Shown here: piece after piece, positions 8,344 through 20,394 of the stretch | How the letters are laid out: each line of letters opens with the position of its first letter | Position numbering within the stretch: position 1 is the first letter of the stretch | NCBI RefSeq assembly: GCF_018283675.1 | Contig: NZ_JAGVRK010000001.1 | Location: 1,736,001 to 1,800,000 of the forward strand | Length of the DNA stretch: 64,000 nt | Direction of reading: 5' to 3' | Origin: Metabacillus flavus | GTDB taxonomy: Bacteria > Bacillota > Bacilli > Bacillales > Bacillaceae | Program-made: the position numbers and the translations under genes | The notes under the pieces: model-generated | Database searches by the model: none | What the model was told of the DNA's origin: nothing | What the model saw: only the letters and a program-made list of their open reading frames with translations

Positions 8344-8787
8344 ATGAGTATCAAAAACCGCTTTAAAACCTTTTTTGCTCTTGATGAAGAGGAATATGAA
8401 TATACTGATAAACAAAGCTATGAGGAGGAGGAAGAATATTTATCTCCCGAGCAGCAGGCACCAAGAAAAGAAGGAAAGCAAAACGTTGTAAGTTTGCAAA
8501 GCCTTCAAAAATCCTCTAAAGTAGTGCTATGTGAGCCTCGTGCATACTCTGAAGCTCAGGATATTGCAGATCAGCTAAAGAACCGCCGTGCGATTGTTGT
8601 CAATCTTCAGCGGATTCAGCATGATCAGGCAAAACGGATCGTTGATTTCCTCAGCGGCACAGTTTATGCGATAGGCGGAGATATCCAAAAAATCGGGATG
8701 AATATATTTCTCTGCACTCCAGATAATGTGGACGTATCTGGAACCATCTCCGAATTGGCAGTTGAAGATGAACCTCAAAGGTGGTAA
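8344..8787 (+). CDS. sepF: Cell division protein SepF
   Basis: SepF bundles and anchors FtsZ polymers at the membrane. The 147-residue protein begins with the amphipathic membrane helix [13 protein letters not shown], followed by an acidic linker rich in E and Y (about 16-50) and a folded core (about 60-140) with [20 protein letters not shown] and [17 protein letters not shown]. Start choice: ATG 8344 follows GGAGGTG; the in-frame GTG 8335 lies within that site. The gene sits between ylmE and ylmG as in B. subtilis, in the same transcript. Confidence 0.96.
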   Translation: MSIKNRFKTFFALDEEEYEYTDKQSYEEEEEYLSPEQQAPRKEGKQNVVSLQSLQKSSKVVLCEPRAYSEAQDIADQLKNRRAIVVNLQRIQHDQAKRIVDFLSGTVYAIGGDIQKIGMNIFLCTPDNVDVSGTISELAVEDEPQRW

Positions 8788-8793
8788 TGGGCA

Positions 8794-9057
8794 ATGGACT
8801 TAGTGTTTTCAGTATTAGGATCTTTACTGCAGGTGTATTCGTATGCCATCATCATTTATATTCTCATGTCATGGTTTCCGAATGCGAAGGAGAGCAGATT
8901 CGGACAAATTCTTGCGTCGGTTTGCGAACCCTTTTTAGAACCGTTCCGCAGGATCATTCCTTCACTTGGCATGATTGACCTGTCTCCAATTGCAGCGATA
9001 CTGGTTTTAAACCTGGCACAAGGCGGATTGCGGTCTCTATACTATATGATTGCGTAA
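8794..9057 (+). CDS. ylmG: YggT family membrane protein YlmG
   Basis: The 87-residue protein has two transmembrane helices (about 3-25 and 62-85), joined by a loop containing [12 protein letters not shown] and [21 protein letters not shown], which is the YggT repeat. Homologues are linked to division and to organelle nucleoid or osmotic phenotypes; the precise function is unresolved. It starts at ATG 8794, six bases after the sepF stop, with AGGTGG inside the sepF end as ribosome binding site. A hairpin terminator follows. Confidence 0.92.
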   Translation: MDLVFSVLGSLLQVYSYAIIIYILMSWFPNAKESRFGQILASVCEPFLEPFRRIIPSLGMIDLSPIAAILVLNLAQGGLRSLYYMIA

Positions 9058-9060
9058 GGG

Positions 9061-9084
9061 AAGGGACGTTATGGTCCCTTTTTC
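9061..9084 (+). terminator. Terminator after ylmG
   Basis: AAGGGAC pairs with GTCCCTT around a 6-base loop, followed by TTTTT. With only seven pairs it may terminate partially, since ylmH and divIVA follow closely with no obvious promoter. Confidence 0.7.
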
Positions 9085-9101
9085 CAATTAATGAAACGGT
9101 G

Positions 9102-9884
9102 ATGCAAATGACAGATTTATTTCAGCATTTTAGAGAAGATGAACGTGATTTTATTGAAAAAGTGATTGGCTGGAAAGAATATGTTCTTTCTTCTTACAGC
9201 CCGAAGCTGACTGACTTTCTGGACCCGAGAGAACAGGAAATTGTCCGTTCGCTGATCGGTGATCAAAAAGAAGTGAATGCTGCTTTTCAAGGAGGAACGC
9301 CTCAGGCGGAAAGAAAACGGGCGCTGCTTTATCCGGAGTATTTGGAACCGGACCATGACGATTTTGCTTTAAGTTTATTTCAAATCAGCTACCCTTCGAA
9401 ATTTGTAAATCTTGAGCATAGGCAAGTCCTCGGCGCTTTAATGTCGATCGGGCTCAAGCGATCAAAATATGGAGACATATTAATAGAGGATGAGAACATT
9501 CAGCTCGTGGCTGCGGAAGAAATGGATGACTTTTTAAAATTGCAGCTTACCGAGATCGGGAAAGCAAAGGTTGAGCTGAAGAAAATTGATTTTTCAAAGG
9601 CGATTGCAAAGCATGATGAGTGGAGCGAGTCCTCCACTACCGTTAGCTCCCTTAGACTGGATGCGGTAATAGCGGCAATTTACGGAATCTCCAGACAGAA
9701 GGTGCAGCCGCTTCTGCAGGCAGGACAAGTAAAGGTAAATTGGCGTACTGCGGAACAGGGATCGATGGAATGCCAGGAAGGCGACAGGATTTCAGTAAGA
9801 GGTTTCGGACGCAGCAAAGTGACAGAAATCCTTGGCCGTACGAAAAAAGATAAAATCAGACTTCTATTTGGCAGACAAAAATAA
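9102..9884 (+). CDS. ylmH: S4 domain protein YlmH/RqcP, ribosome-associated quality control factor
   Basis: RqcP (YlmH) binds stalled 50S subunits with RqcH and is needed for C-terminal alanine tailing of nascent chains. The product of about 260 residues has an N-terminal YlmH domain (FLDPREQEIVRSLIGD, RKRALLYPEY, YPSKFVNLEHRQVLGALMS, GLKRSKYGDIL) and a C-terminal S4 RNA-binding domain from about 183 (SSLRLDAVIAAIYGISRQK, QAGQVKVNWRT). Start codons GTG 9099, ATG 9102 and ATG 9108 are all possible; I chose 9102. Its partner gene rqcH is in this window at 40120-41829. Confidence 0.93.
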   Translation: MQMTDLFQHFREDERDFIEKVIGWKEYVLSSYSPKLTDFLDPREQEIVRSLIGDQKEVNAAFQGGTPQAERKRALLYPEYLEPDHDDFALSLFQISYPSKFVNLEHRQVLGALMSIGLKRSKYGDILIEDENIQLVAAEEMDDFLKLQLTEIGKAKVELKKIDFSKAIAKHDEWSESSTTVSSLRLDAVIAAIYGISRQKVQPLLQAGQVKVNWRTAEQGSMECQEGDRISVRGFGRSKVTEILGRTKKDKIRLLFGRQK

Positions 9885-9977
9885 TCATGAATTTTGGAGG
9901 ATTTGCCCCATAATTGCCGAATAATGAATTATAATGGTATGCAGGAGTGCAAACCGATACATATGGAGGTGGCCTTT

Positions 9978-10493
9978 GTGCCTTTAACACCGCTTGATAT
10001 TCATAATAAGGAATTTAATAAAGGATTCCGCGGTTATGACGAAGATGAAGTAAACGAATTTCTCGATCAGGTTATTAAAGATTATGAAATGGTGCTCCGC
10101 GATAAAAAGGAATTCGAAACACGGGTTGCAGAGATGGAAGAAAAGCTGAGCCACTATACGGTCATCGAAGAAACCTTAAATAAATCTATTCTGATTGCAC
10201 AGGAAACTGCTGAAGAAGTAAAACGCAACGCCCAAAAGGAATCCAAGCTGATTATTAAAGAGGCAGAAAAAAATGCTGACCGCATCATCAATGAATCCCT
10301 TTCAAAATCCCGCAAGGTAGCGATGGAAATTGAAGAGCTGAAAAAACAGTCTAAAGTGTTCCGGACACGTTTCCAAATGCTGATTGAAGCACAGCTCGAT
10401 TTATTGAAAAACGATGATTGGGATCATCTCCTTGAATATGAAGTGGACAGCGTCTATGCAGGAGAAGAGGAAGAAGCTAAATACCGTTCTTGA
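9978..10493 (+). CDS. divIVA: Septum site and polar localisation protein DivIVA
   Basis: DivIVA is a coiled-coil protein that binds negatively curved membrane at septa and poles and positions MinJ/MinCD and chromosome anchors. The 171-residue product has the N-terminal lipid-binding domain [20 protein letters not shown] at 2-21 and then two coiled-coil segments (about 25-60 and 65-130) with [20 protein letters not shown]. Start choice: GTG 9978 follows TGGAGGTGG and gives the family N-terminus; the in-frame 28-residue extension is not part of the family. The ileS promoter overlaps its stop codon. Confidence 0.96.
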   Translation: MPLTPLDIHNKEFNKGFRGYDEDEVNEFLDQVIKDYEMVLRDKKEFETRVAEMEEKLSHYTVIEETLNKSILIAQETAEEVKRNAQKESKLIIKEAEKNADRIINESLSKSRKVAMEIEELKKQSKVFRTRFQMLIEAQLDLLKNDDWDHLLEYEVDSVYAGEEEEAKYRS

Positions 10494-10519
10494 CTTTTTC
10501 ATGGGAATTCGCATATAAT
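10490..10519 (+). promoter_or_regulatory. Promoter of the ileS T-box transcript
   Basis: TTGACT (10490-10495) and TATAAT (10514-10519) are 18 bases apart. The -35 box overlaps the divIVA stop codon. It lies directly upstream of the T-box leader. Confidence 0.75.
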
Positions 10520-10525
10520 TTGAGC

Positions 10526-10790
10526 ACAATCAAAATATGACTCGACGATGACAGGGATAGTAGTCTGAATGAACCCTTTACAAAGCGAACCGGGGGTGGT
10601 GGGAGCCCGGCTAAAGACATCAGATGAAAATCACCCTTGAGTTCCTTCCTGAAATGCATTAGTAAGGAAGGCGCCTCATTCACGATAAGAATGCTTAAGT
10701 GGATGTGTTTTTTTGCATCTATAAGGGTGGTACCGCGTGAAGCAAGCCTTCTCGTCCCTTTCCAGGGATGAGAAGGCTTTTTTGTATTTT
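10526..10790 (+). promoter_or_regulatory. T-box leader (tRNA-Ile sensing) of ileS
   Basis: The T-box sequence AGGGTGGTACCGCG is present at about 10723-10737, followed by an intrinsic terminator (AAGCCTTCTC arm against GAGAAGGCTT, about 10746-10778) and a T-run. Stem I contains the loop E-type AGTA on its 5' side (about 10559) and GAAAATCACCC on the 3' side, so the likely specifier is ATC at 10630-10632, an isoleucine codon. Uncharged tRNA-Ile would stabilise the antiterminator and switch ileS on. This leader fills the gap between divIVA and ileS. Confidence 0.93.
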
Positions 10791-10875
10791 TTTACCAAAA
10801 CCTGCCAGGGATGAGTCCCTGAAGCGAAAATCGACAGTCAATTTTATCAGTGCCTAAACATAGGAGGAAAAAGAA

Positions 10876-13644
10876 ATGGATTATAAAGATACTTTGCTCA
10901 TGCCTAAAACAGAATTTCCAATGCGCGGAAATTTACCGAAGCGTGAACCTGAAATGCAGGAAAAATGGGAACAGATGAATATTTATAAAATGGTTCAGGA
11001 GCATACAAAAGACCGTCCGCTCTTCATCTTGCACGATGGACCTCCATATGCAAACGGCGATATTCACATGGGCCATGCTCTAAATAAAATCCTTAAGGAT
11101 TTTATCGTCCGCTACAAATCCATGAGCGGCTACAATGCACCTTACGTTCCCGGCTGGGATACGCATGGTCTTCCAATTGAAACAGCTTTGACAAAAAATA
11201 AAAAAGTAAACCGCAAGGAAATGTCTGTTGCCGAATTTCGCAAGCTGTGCGAAGAGTACGCTTGGGATCAGATTAATGGTCAGCGTGAGCAATTTAAACG
11301 TCTGGGAGTAAGGGGAGACTGGGACAATCCTTACGTAACCCTTCAGCCTGAGTATGAAGCGCAGCAAATCCTTGTTTTTGGTGAAATGGCTAAAAAAGGA
11401 TACATCTATAAAGGCAAGAAACCAGTTTACTGGTCTCCATCCAGCGAATCAGCTCTTGCAGAAGCGGAAATTGAATATCAGGATAAAAAATCTCCATCCA
11501 TCTATGTAGCTTTTGACGTAGCAGATGGAAAAGGCGTGCTAGAAGAGGATGAAAAAATCATCATCTGGACAACAACTCCATGGACCATTCCGGCAAACCT
11601 TGGAATCGCTGTCCATCCTGACCTGGAATACAGTGTAGTCCTTGCAAACGGAGCAAAATATGTTGTGGCATCAGAACTGCTCAATGCCGTTGCAAAAGAG
11701 CTTGAATGGGAAAATCATGAACTTGTACGCACGGTTAGAGGAAAAGAAATGGAAAGAGTCTCTGCGAAGCATCCGATCTATGGAAGAGAATCCCTTGTTG
11801 TTCTCGGCGAACATGTTACGACTGATGCAGGAACAGGCTGTGTTCATACCGCTCCAGGCCATGGGGAGGATGACTTTATCGTAGGCCAGAAATACGGTCT
11901 GGATGTTCTATGCCCAGTCGATGAAAAAGGCGTTATGACAAACGAAGCTCCCGGATTTGAAGGTCTGTTTTATGACGAAGCGAATAAGCCAATTACTGAA
12001 AAACTTCAGGAAAACGGTGCTCTGCTTAAGCTGCAGTTCTTCACCCACTCCTATCCGCATGATTGGAGAACGAAAAAACCGGTGATTTTTAGAGCAACAG
12101 CACAGTGGTTTGCTTCCATTAAAGATTTCCGCAGTGAACTTCTCGATGCTGTGAAAGAAACGAAATGGGTTCCGGCATGGGGCGAAACAAGATTGTTTAA
12201 CATGGTAAGAGACCGCGGTGACTGGTGTATTTCAAGACAGCGGGCGTGGGGTGTTCCGATTCCTGTGTTCTATGCAGAAAACGGCGAACCGATCATCACG
12301 GATGAAACGATCAGCCATGTATCTGATTTGTTCCGCCAGCACGGTTCCAATATCTGGTTTGAGCGTGAAACAAAGGATTTATTGCCTGAAGGATTCAAAC
12401 ATAAAGGAAGCCCGAACGGCAATTTCACACGTGAAACGGATATCATGGACGTATGGTTTGATTCAGGATCTTCTCATCAAGCCGTTCTGCAGGAACGAGA
12501 TGACCTGCAGCGTCCAGCTGACTTGTACCTTGAGGGATCGGATCAGTACAGAGGCTGGTTTAACTCATCCCTATCCACAGCTGTGGCTGTAACTGGCAAA
12601 GCGCCTTATAAAGGGGTATTAAGCCATGGATTCGCTCTTGATGGCCAAGGCCGCAAAATGAGTAAATCTGTAGGGAACGTCGTTGTTCCTTCTAAAGTCA
12701 TGAACCAGCTCGGCGGAGATATTCTTCGCCTATGGGTAGCTTCTGTTGACTACCAGGCCGATGTCCGGGTATCTGATGCTATTCTAAAGCAAGTGGCTGA
12801 AGTATACCGCAAAATCCGCAATACTTTCCGTTTCTTATTAGGAAATCTTGCGGACTTTACTCCAGCGGATGCTGTAGAATGGGAAAACCTTCGGGATGTT
12901 GACAGATATATGCTTGTAAAACTCAACAAACTGATTGACAAAGTAAAGAAAGCATATGATGAATATGAATTTGCTGTTATCTATCATGCCGTCCATAACT
13001 TCTGCACAATCGAATTGAGCGCATTCTATTTGGATTTTGCTAAAGATGTTCTTTACATCGAGGGCAAAGATCATCCGGACCGACGTGCAATTCAAACCGT
13101 TCTGCATCAAACCTTGATGGCTCTGACCAAATTAACTGCGCCAATTCTTCCTCACACTGCCGACGAAGTTTGGGAGCATATCGAGTCAGAAAAAGCAGCA
13201 AGCGTTCAGCTTACTGATATGCCTGAAAGCACTGTGATTGAACATGCAGACGTACTTGAAGAGAAATGGGATGCATTCATGGCTCTTCGTGATGACGTGC
13301 TAAAAGCGCTTGAAACCGCAAGAAATGAAAAAACAATCGGAAAATCCCTGACGGCTAAAATTACACTTTATCCGGATCAAAAAGCAAAATCCCTGCTTGA
13401 ATCGGTAGAAGAGGATCTTAAACAGCTCTTTATCGTATCCGGATTTGATTTTGGCGGAGACATGAGCGCTGCACCGGAAAACGCCCAGGAATTCAGCAAT
13501 GTAAAAATTACAGTTGAAGCAGCAGAAGGAGAAACATGTGAACGCTGCTGGATCGTAACACCAGAGGTAGGGCAAGACGAAAACCACCCAGGTCTTTGTG
13601 CCCGCTGTGCTGCCATCGTGGAAAAAGAATATGCATCAAACTGA
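10876..13644 (+). CDS. ileS: Isoleucyl-tRNA synthetase
   Basis: IleRS charges tRNA-Ile with isoleucine and edits valine. The 922-residue class I enzyme has the HIGH-type motif HMGH at 64-67 ([15 protein letters not shown]), the connective-peptide editing domain at about 200-390 ([34 protein letters not shown]), KMSKS at 594-598, and a C-terminal zinc site with Cys 888, 891, 908 and 911. Length equals the usual bacterial form. AGGAGGAAAAAG precedes ATG 10876. Expression is controlled by the T-box leader upstream; a perfect terminator follows. Confidence 0.98.
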   Translation: MDYKDTLLMPKTEFPMRGNLPKREPEMQEKWEQMNIYKMVQEHTKDRPLFILHDGPPYANGDIHMGHALNKILKDFIVRYKSMSGYNAPYVPGWDTHGLPIETALTKNKKVNRKEMSVAEFRKLCEEYAWDQINGQREQFKRLGVRGDWDNPYVTLQPEYEAQQILVFGEMAKKGYIYKGKKPVYWSPSSESALAEAEIEYQDKKSPSIYVAFDVADGKGVLEEDEKIIIWTTTPWTIPANLGIAVHPDLEYSVVLANGAKYVVASELLNAVAKELEWENHELVRTVRGKEMERVSAKHPIYGRESLVVLGEHVTTDAGTGCVHTAPGHGEDDFIVGQKYGLDVLCPVDEKGVMTNEAPGFEGLFYDEANKPITEKLQENGALLKLQFFTHSYPHDWRTKKPVIFRATAQWFASIKDFRSELLDAVKETKWVPAWGETRLFNMVRDRGDWCISRQRAWGVPIPVFYAENGEPIITDETISHVSDLFRQHGSNIWFERETKDLLPEGFKHKGSPNGNFTRETDIMDVWFDSGSSHQAVLQERDDLQRPADLYLEGSDQYRGWFNSSLSTAVAVTGKAPYKGVLSHGFALDGQGRKMSKSVGNVVVPSKVMNQLGGDILRLWVASVDYQADVRVSDAILKQVAEVYRKIRNTFRFLLGNLADFTPADAVEWENLRDVDRYMLVKLNKLIDKVKKAYDEYEFAVIYHAVHNFCTIELSAFYLDFAKDVLYIEGKDHPDRRAIQTVLHQTLMALTKLTAPILPHTADEVWEHIESEKAASVQLTDMPESTVIEHADVLEEKWDAFMALRDDVLKALETARNEKTIGKSLTAKITLYPDQKAKSLLESVEEDLKQLFIVSGFDFGGDMSAAPENAQEFSNVKITVEAAEGETCERCWIVTPEVGQDENHPGLCARCAAIVEKEYASN

Positions 13645-13653
13645 TTGAAGTTT

Positions 13654-13685
13654 AAAGAGACCCGAATTAGATTCGGGTCTCTTTA
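13654..13685 (+). terminator. Intrinsic terminator after ileS
   Basis: A perfect 13-base stem (AAAGAGACCCGAA against TTCGGGTCTCTTT) encloses a 5-base loop and ends in a short T-rich tail. Confidence 0.9.
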
Positions 13686-13737
13686 TCATGCTGTAAAGGG
13701 TGGGGAATATTGTGAAGCGAAATTTTACACTCCCTGT

Positions 13738-13818
13738 TAGTCAGACAAACGAGAAGAAAGCAGACTTGTCAGACAAAATAGTCAGACAAACGAGAAGAAA
13801 GCAGACTTGTCAGACAAA
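13738..13818. repeat. Two-copy 41-bp tandem repeat with TTGTCAGACAA dyads
   Basis: Unit 1 (13738-13778) and unit 2 (13779-13818) are identical over 40 bases, a recent-looking duplication. Each unit begins and ends with TCAGACAAA and contains the perfect dyad TTGTC-A-GACAA. The repeat lies in the 305-base gap between ileS and ylyA; apart from it I see no convincing gene in that gap. Confidence 0.9.
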
Positions 13819-13949
13819 CCCAATTAAAACTCCCCGCAGTCATACCCGTCCTGCACTCCCAAAAAATCCGTGGAAAAAAATGAACAGGGTGAGGTTCGGC
13901 TGAAAGGATAAACTATTTTTACAAACCTTACAGCAGGAGTTGAGCCGCA

Positions 13950-14318
13950 TTGAGCATGGATTTTTTTGCGATAAGAAAAGAGCTTGAATTAATGCGGGAG
14001 GAGCTTCAGGAGCGATTGTTTCACCATTCATTTTTTGAAACCGGGAATTCCGAGGTGTTATCCGGAACGATCATGTTTCATGTTAAGGAAGAGCTTCATG
14101 ATGTGGAGCATGCGCTTAACAAAATGAACAGCGGCTTATATGGCATTTGTGAAGAGACGGGAGCAGTGCTTCCGCTGTCCAGTCTTAAATATCTGCCGAC
14201 AGCAAGGAGCATTCATGATTTTTCTTATAAGGATCAATACGAAAAAAAGTCGCTTCCTTTTGATTATACAGGAGTCACTGATTACGCTGGCCAAAGCACT
14301 GAAGAGATGGTGCATTGA
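13950..14318 (+). CDS. ylyA: TraR/DksA-family RNA polymerase-binding protein YlyA, zinc finger degenerate
   Basis: The 122-residue protein has a DksA/TraR-like coiled region (about 8-65, LELMREELQERLF, KEELHDVEHALNKMNSGLYG). The usual four-Cys zinc site is reduced to one cysteine (GLYGICEETG). B. subtilis YlyA occupies the same place between ileS and lspA and is known as a forespore RNA polymerase-binding protein that influences SigG-dependent germination genes. Start choice: AGGAG at 13935-13939 is 10 bases from TTG 13950 and 16 from ATG 13956, so TTG is favoured. A terminator follows. Confidence 0.8.
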   Translation: MSMDFFAIRKELELMREELQERLFHHSFFETGNSEVLSGTIMFHVKEELHDVEHALNKMNSGLYGICEETGAVLPLSSLKYLPTARSIHDFSYKDQYEKKSLPFDYTGVTDYAGQSTEEMVH

Positions 14319-14347
14319 AACCGTTCATTAATCTGAACGGTTTTTTT
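14319..14347 (+). terminator. Intrinsic terminator after ylyA
   Basis: AACCGTTC pairs with GAACGGTT around an 8-base loop, followed by seven T. It begins at the ylyA stop codon. Confidence 0.88.
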
Positions 14348-14421
14348 CGCTATTCCTTACTCTTTTCAACTTTTTGTGATAAAATTCAATGTATCTAATT
14401 TGAATGGTTGGGGGAACGTAC

Positions 14422-14901
14422 GTGCGTTTAGTGAGCTACATACTTGCGATTGCTGTTATTTGTTTGGATCAGCTGACGAAATGGCTGGTTGTTCAAAATT
14501 TGGAAATTGGAGATAGCATACCTGTCATAGAAAATTTCTTTTACATCACGTCCCATCGGAATGAAGGGGCGGCCTGGGGGATTCTTCAAGGCCAGATGTG
14601 GTTCTTCTATATTGTAACGCTTGTAGTGATTGTTGCGATTGTGTATTATATCCAAAAATTCGCAGCGAAAGCGGGCTTGCTGGGTGCTGCTTTAGGATTG
14701 ATGCTTGGCGGAGCCATCGGGAATTTTATTGACCGTGTTCTTCACCAGGAGGTTGTTGATTTTGTTCAAACCTTTATCTTCTCGTACAATTTCCCAATTT
14801 TCAATATTGCAGACTCTTCGCTTTGCATAGGGGTCGCACTGCTGTTTATTCAAATGGTGATTGACAGTAAAAATGAGAAAAAAGAGGGGCAAATCTTGTA
14901 A
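14422..14901 (+). CDS. lspA: Signal peptidase II (prolipoprotein signal peptidase)
   Basis: LspA is the integral membrane aspartic protease that removes signal peptides from lipoproteins after diacylglyceryl transfer. The 159-residue product has four transmembrane helices and the conserved boxes DQLTKWLV (16-23), [10 protein letters not shown] (44-53), and the two catalytic aspartates Asp104 (NFIDR) and Asp131 (FNIADSS). Start choice: GTG 14422 lies about 6 bases after GGGGGAA; ATG 14404 is upstream of that site and would add six residues. The stop overlaps the start of ylyB by one base. Confidence 0.95.
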   Translation: MRLVSYILAIAVICLDQLTKWLVVQNLEIGDSIPVIENFFYITSHRNEGAAWGILQGQMWFFYIVTLVVIVAIVYYIQKFAAKAGLLGAALGLMLGGAIGNFIDRVLHQEVVDFVQTFIFSYNFPIFNIADSSLCIGVALLFIQMVIDSKNEKKEGQIL

Positions 14902-15809
14902 TGGACATCCATGAATATACGATCGTAACTGAACATGCCGGTGACAGGCTGGATAAAACTCTGTCAGCTTTAAATCAGGATTGGTCCCGTACTCAGATTC
15001 AGTCGCTTATGAAGAGCGGACTGGTTCTTGTTAATGGCAATGCTGTAAAAACAAATTATAAAGGCGTGGAAGGCGATCTTGTAACGGTTGAAATTCCTGA
15101 GCCTGAAGAATTAAATATCCAGGCTGAAGAAATGGATTTGGAAATTTTTTATGAAGACAGTGATGTGCTTGTTGTGAATAAACCGAAGGGCATGGTTGTT
15201 CACCCCGCACCGGGTCATCTGACCGGAACACTGGTTAATGGCTTAATGGCGCATTGTAAAGATTTGTCAGGTATTAACGGGGTGCTAAGACCGGGAATCG
15301 TCCATCGAATCGACAAGGATACGTCCGGACTGCTCATGGTTGCCAAAAATGACCTGGCACATGAATCCCTTGTCACCCAGCTGGTTGAAAAAACCGTAAC
15401 AAGAAGGTATAAAGCGCTCGTTCATGGAAACATTTCCCATGATCAAGGGACAGTAGATGCCCCGATCGGCCGTGATAAACAAGAACGCCAAAGTATGACG
15501 GTAACGCGTGAAAACAGCCGCGATGCGGTTACTCACTTTAAAGTACTGGAACGATTCAAAGATTTCACTTTTATCGAGTGCCAGCTTGAAACAGGAAGAA
15601 CTCATCAAATCCGCGTGCACATGAAATATATCGGCTACCCGCTGGCGGGAGACCCGAAATACGGGCCGAGAAAAACTCTTTCTATTGGGGGACAGGCTCT
15701 TCATGCGGGAATCCTTGGCTTCGTCCATCCCCGGTCTGGCGAATATATGGAATTTGAAGCACCCTTACCCGGGTACTTCAGTCAGCTTTTAACGCAAATT
15801 GATAAATAA
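14901..15809 (+). CDS. ylyB: RluA/RluD family 23S rRNA pseudouridine synthase
   Basis: The 302-residue enzyme converts uridines to pseudouridine in large-subunit rRNA. It has an N-terminal S4 domain (about 14-70: DRLDKTLSALNQDWSRTQIQ, VNGNAVKTNYK) and the catalytic domain with LVVNKPKGMVVHPAPGH and HRIDKDTSGLLMVAKN, whose Asp is the nucleophile. GRTHQIRVHMKYIGYPLAGD is the late conserved motif. It sits between lspA and pyrR as in B. subtilis, and starts at ATG 14901 overlapping the lspA stop. The exact target uridines cannot be told from sequence. Confidence 0.95.
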   Translation: MDIHEYTIVTEHAGDRLDKTLSALNQDWSRTQIQSLMKSGLVLVNGNAVKTNYKGVEGDLVTVEIPEPEELNIQAEEMDLEIFYEDSDVLVVNKPKGMVVHPAPGHLTGTLVNGLMAHCKDLSGINGVLRPGIVHRIDKDTSGLLMVAKNDLAHESLVTQLVEKTVTRRYKALVHGNISHDQGTVDAPIGRDKQERQSMTVTRENSRDAVTHFKVLERFKDFTFIECQLETGRTHQIRVHMKYIGYPLAGDPKYGPRKTLSIGGQALHAGILGFVHPRSGEYMEFEAPLPGYFSQLLTQIDK

Positions 15810-15812
15810 GCA

Positions 15813-15841
15813 TTGACAGTAAGCTATGCATTTGACATAAT
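15813..15841 (+). promoter_or_regulatory. Promoter of the pyr operon
   Basis: A consensus TTGACA (15813-15818) and CATAAT (15836-15841) are 17 bases apart, immediately after the ylyB stop and before the first PyrR attenuator. Confidence 0.88.
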
Positions 15842-15870
15842 ATCTATTAGTTGAATAGCACCTTTAAGAA

Positions 15871-16540
<670 letters not shown>

Positions 16541-16550
16541 TTCTTTTTAA

Positions 16551-16656
16551 GGCAGTCCTGTGAGACCGCAAAGAGAATCGGAAAAGAGATGTTCCCCAAT
16601 AAGGGCTGCATGTCTTTCTGTGTACCTCTTTGCTCTCAGGCAAAGAGGTTTTTTAA
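16551..16656 (+). promoter_or_regulatory. PyrR attenuator 2 (between pyrR and pyrP)
   Basis: GGCAGTCCTGTGAGACCGCA (from 16551) is a second PyrR-binding loop. The terminator is a perfect 10-base stem, ACCTCTTTGC (16624-16633) against GCAAAGAGGT (16640-16649), followed by T6. Confidence 0.92.
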
Positions 16657-16671
16657 ATAGGAGGGAAAATC

Positions 16672-17985
16672 ATGAAAGAAAACGAAAAAATAGTTCTTGA
16701 TATACTCGATAAACCAAAACCGGCCACTTGGCTGACTCTAAGCTTTCAGCATTTGTTTGCGATGTTTGGAGCCACCATCCTGGTTCCATTCCTTGTAAAA
16801 ATGGATCCAGCCGTCGCACTGATTTCAAGCGGTGTTGGAACCTTGATCTTCCTGCTGATTACAAAATTTCAAGTTCCAGCTTATCTTGGATCTTCCTTTG
16901 CCTTTATTGCACCTCTCATATCGGCTCAAGCCGGGGGGGGACCTGGAGCAGCAATGGTGGGCAGTATGCTTGCCGGAGCTGTTTATGCGATTGTCGCCTT
17001 AATCATCAAAGGGACGGGGCACCGCTGGATTTTAAGATTGCTTCCGCCGGTGGTCGTCGGTCCGGTGATCATCGTAATCGGCCTGGGCCTTGCGGGGACA
17101 GCGGTCGGTATGGCCACTAATAACCCGGCAGGCGAGTATAGTCTGCTTCACTTCTCAGCCGCTCTCATTACACTCGCTGTTACCATTATTTGCTCGATTT
17201 ACTTTAAAGGATTTTTCAATCTGATTCCGGTGCTGATCGGAATTTTCACTGGATACTTATATGCACTGGCAATCGGCATTGTAGATTTCAGCAAAGTGGC
17301 ACAGGCAAGCTGGCTGCAGGCTCCGAATTTTACCATTCCATTTGTGGATTATCAGCCGCAGTTTTCATGGCAGATTCTTCTGCTGATGGCGCCTGTTGCT
17401 CTAGTCACGCTTTCTGAACATATTGGACATCAAATGGTCCTTAGCAACGTAGTAGGAAAAGATTTGGTGGAGAAGCCAGGGCTGCACAGATCAATCATGG
17501 GAGATGGTCTGGCTACCTTTGCCGCCGCCCTGATTGGAGGACCTCCGAACACGACATATGGTGAAAATATCGGAGTTTTGGCGATTACGAGGGTTTACAG
17601 CGTATATGTTCTCGGAGGTGCGGCTGTCCTTGCCATTACGTTCGGGTTTATCGGTAAAATTTCAGCCCTGATCAGTTCAATTCCCACTCCCGTTATGGGG
17701 GGCGTTTCCATCCTGCTTTTCGGAATTATCGCTTCATCCGGGCTGCGCATGCTGGTTGACAGCCAAATTGATCTGGGAGACAAACGGAATTTAATTATAT
17801 CTTCTGTCATCCTTGTAATTGGAATCGGTGGAGCAGTAATAAAAATCGGCCAGAACTTTGAGCTTCACGGTATGGCGCTTGCGGCCATTATCGGTGTCGT
17901 CCTTAACATGGTTTTGCCTGGCAGAGAGCCTGACGCAGAAAACCTATTTGAAAACGAGACGGAAAAGAAATCGGCTGTCTCCTAA
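16672..17985 (+). CDS. pyrP: Uracil permease (NCS2 family)
   Basis: PyrP imports uracil by proton symport. The 437-residue protein is hydrophobic throughout, with about 12-14 membrane segments of the nucleobase-ascorbate transporter fold. Markers are QHLFAMFGATILVPFLV (27-43), SLSEH-type LVTLSEHIGHQMVLSN with the substrate-binding glutamate, and GGPPNTTYGENIGVLAITRVYS. AGGAGGGAAAATC precedes ATG 16672. It lies between attenuators 2 and 3, so import and synthesis are switched together by uridine nucleotides. Confidence 0.96.
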   Translation: MKENEKIVLDILDKPKPATWLTLSFQHLFAMFGATILVPFLVKMDPAVALISSGVGTLIFLLITKFQVPAYLGSSFAFIAPLISAQAGGGPGAAMVGSMLAGAVYAIVALIIKGTGHRWILRLLPPVVVGPVIIVIGLGLAGTAVGMATNNPAGEYSLLHFSAALITLAVTIICSIYFKGFFNLIPVLIGIFTGYLYALAIGIVDFSKVAQASWLQAPNFTIPFVDYQPQFSWQILLLMAPVALVTLSEHIGHQMVLSNVVGKDLVEKPGLHRSIMGDGLATFAAALIGGPPNTTYGENIGVLAITRVYSVYVLGGAAVLAITFGFIGKISALISSIPTPVMGGVSILLFGIIASSGLRMLVDSQIDLGDKRNLIISSVILVIGIGGAVIKIGQNFELHGMALAAIIGVVLNMVLPGREPDAENLFENETEKKSAVS

Positions 17986-18004
17986 TATCCTGCCTTTTAA
18001 AGAA

Positions 18005-18094
18005 AGTCCAGAGAGACTTGAAAGGGTGTAAAGAAAGGCCGGCGGGCCCTTCTGCTTTCCTGCACCCTGAACTGGATCGTTCAGGGTGTTTTTA
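18005..18094 (+). promoter_or_regulatory. PyrR attenuator 3 (between pyrP and pyrB)
   Basis: AGTCCAGAGAGACTTGAAAG (from 18005) is the third PyrR-binding loop. The terminator is a perfect 9-base stem, CACCCTGAA (18063-18071) against TTCAGGGTG (18080-18088), followed by TTTTT. Confidence 0.92.
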
Positions 18095-18194
18095 TTAGGT
18101 CCTCTCTAACAGATGGTTGTTTGAACTGGGTTCTTTAGCCGCAACTTTATAGAAACGGGAATTAAAACAGGATCTAACGATAAGGGAGGATTGA

Positions 18195-20390
<2,196 letters not shown>

Positions 20391-20394
<4 letters not shown>

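Noticed and set aside
13700-13903. 67-residue open frame in the ileS-ylyA gap
   Set aside because: Its codons run straight through the 41-bp tandem duplication, giving a repetitive, very basic sequence with no family resemblance; the start lacks a proper ribosome binding site.
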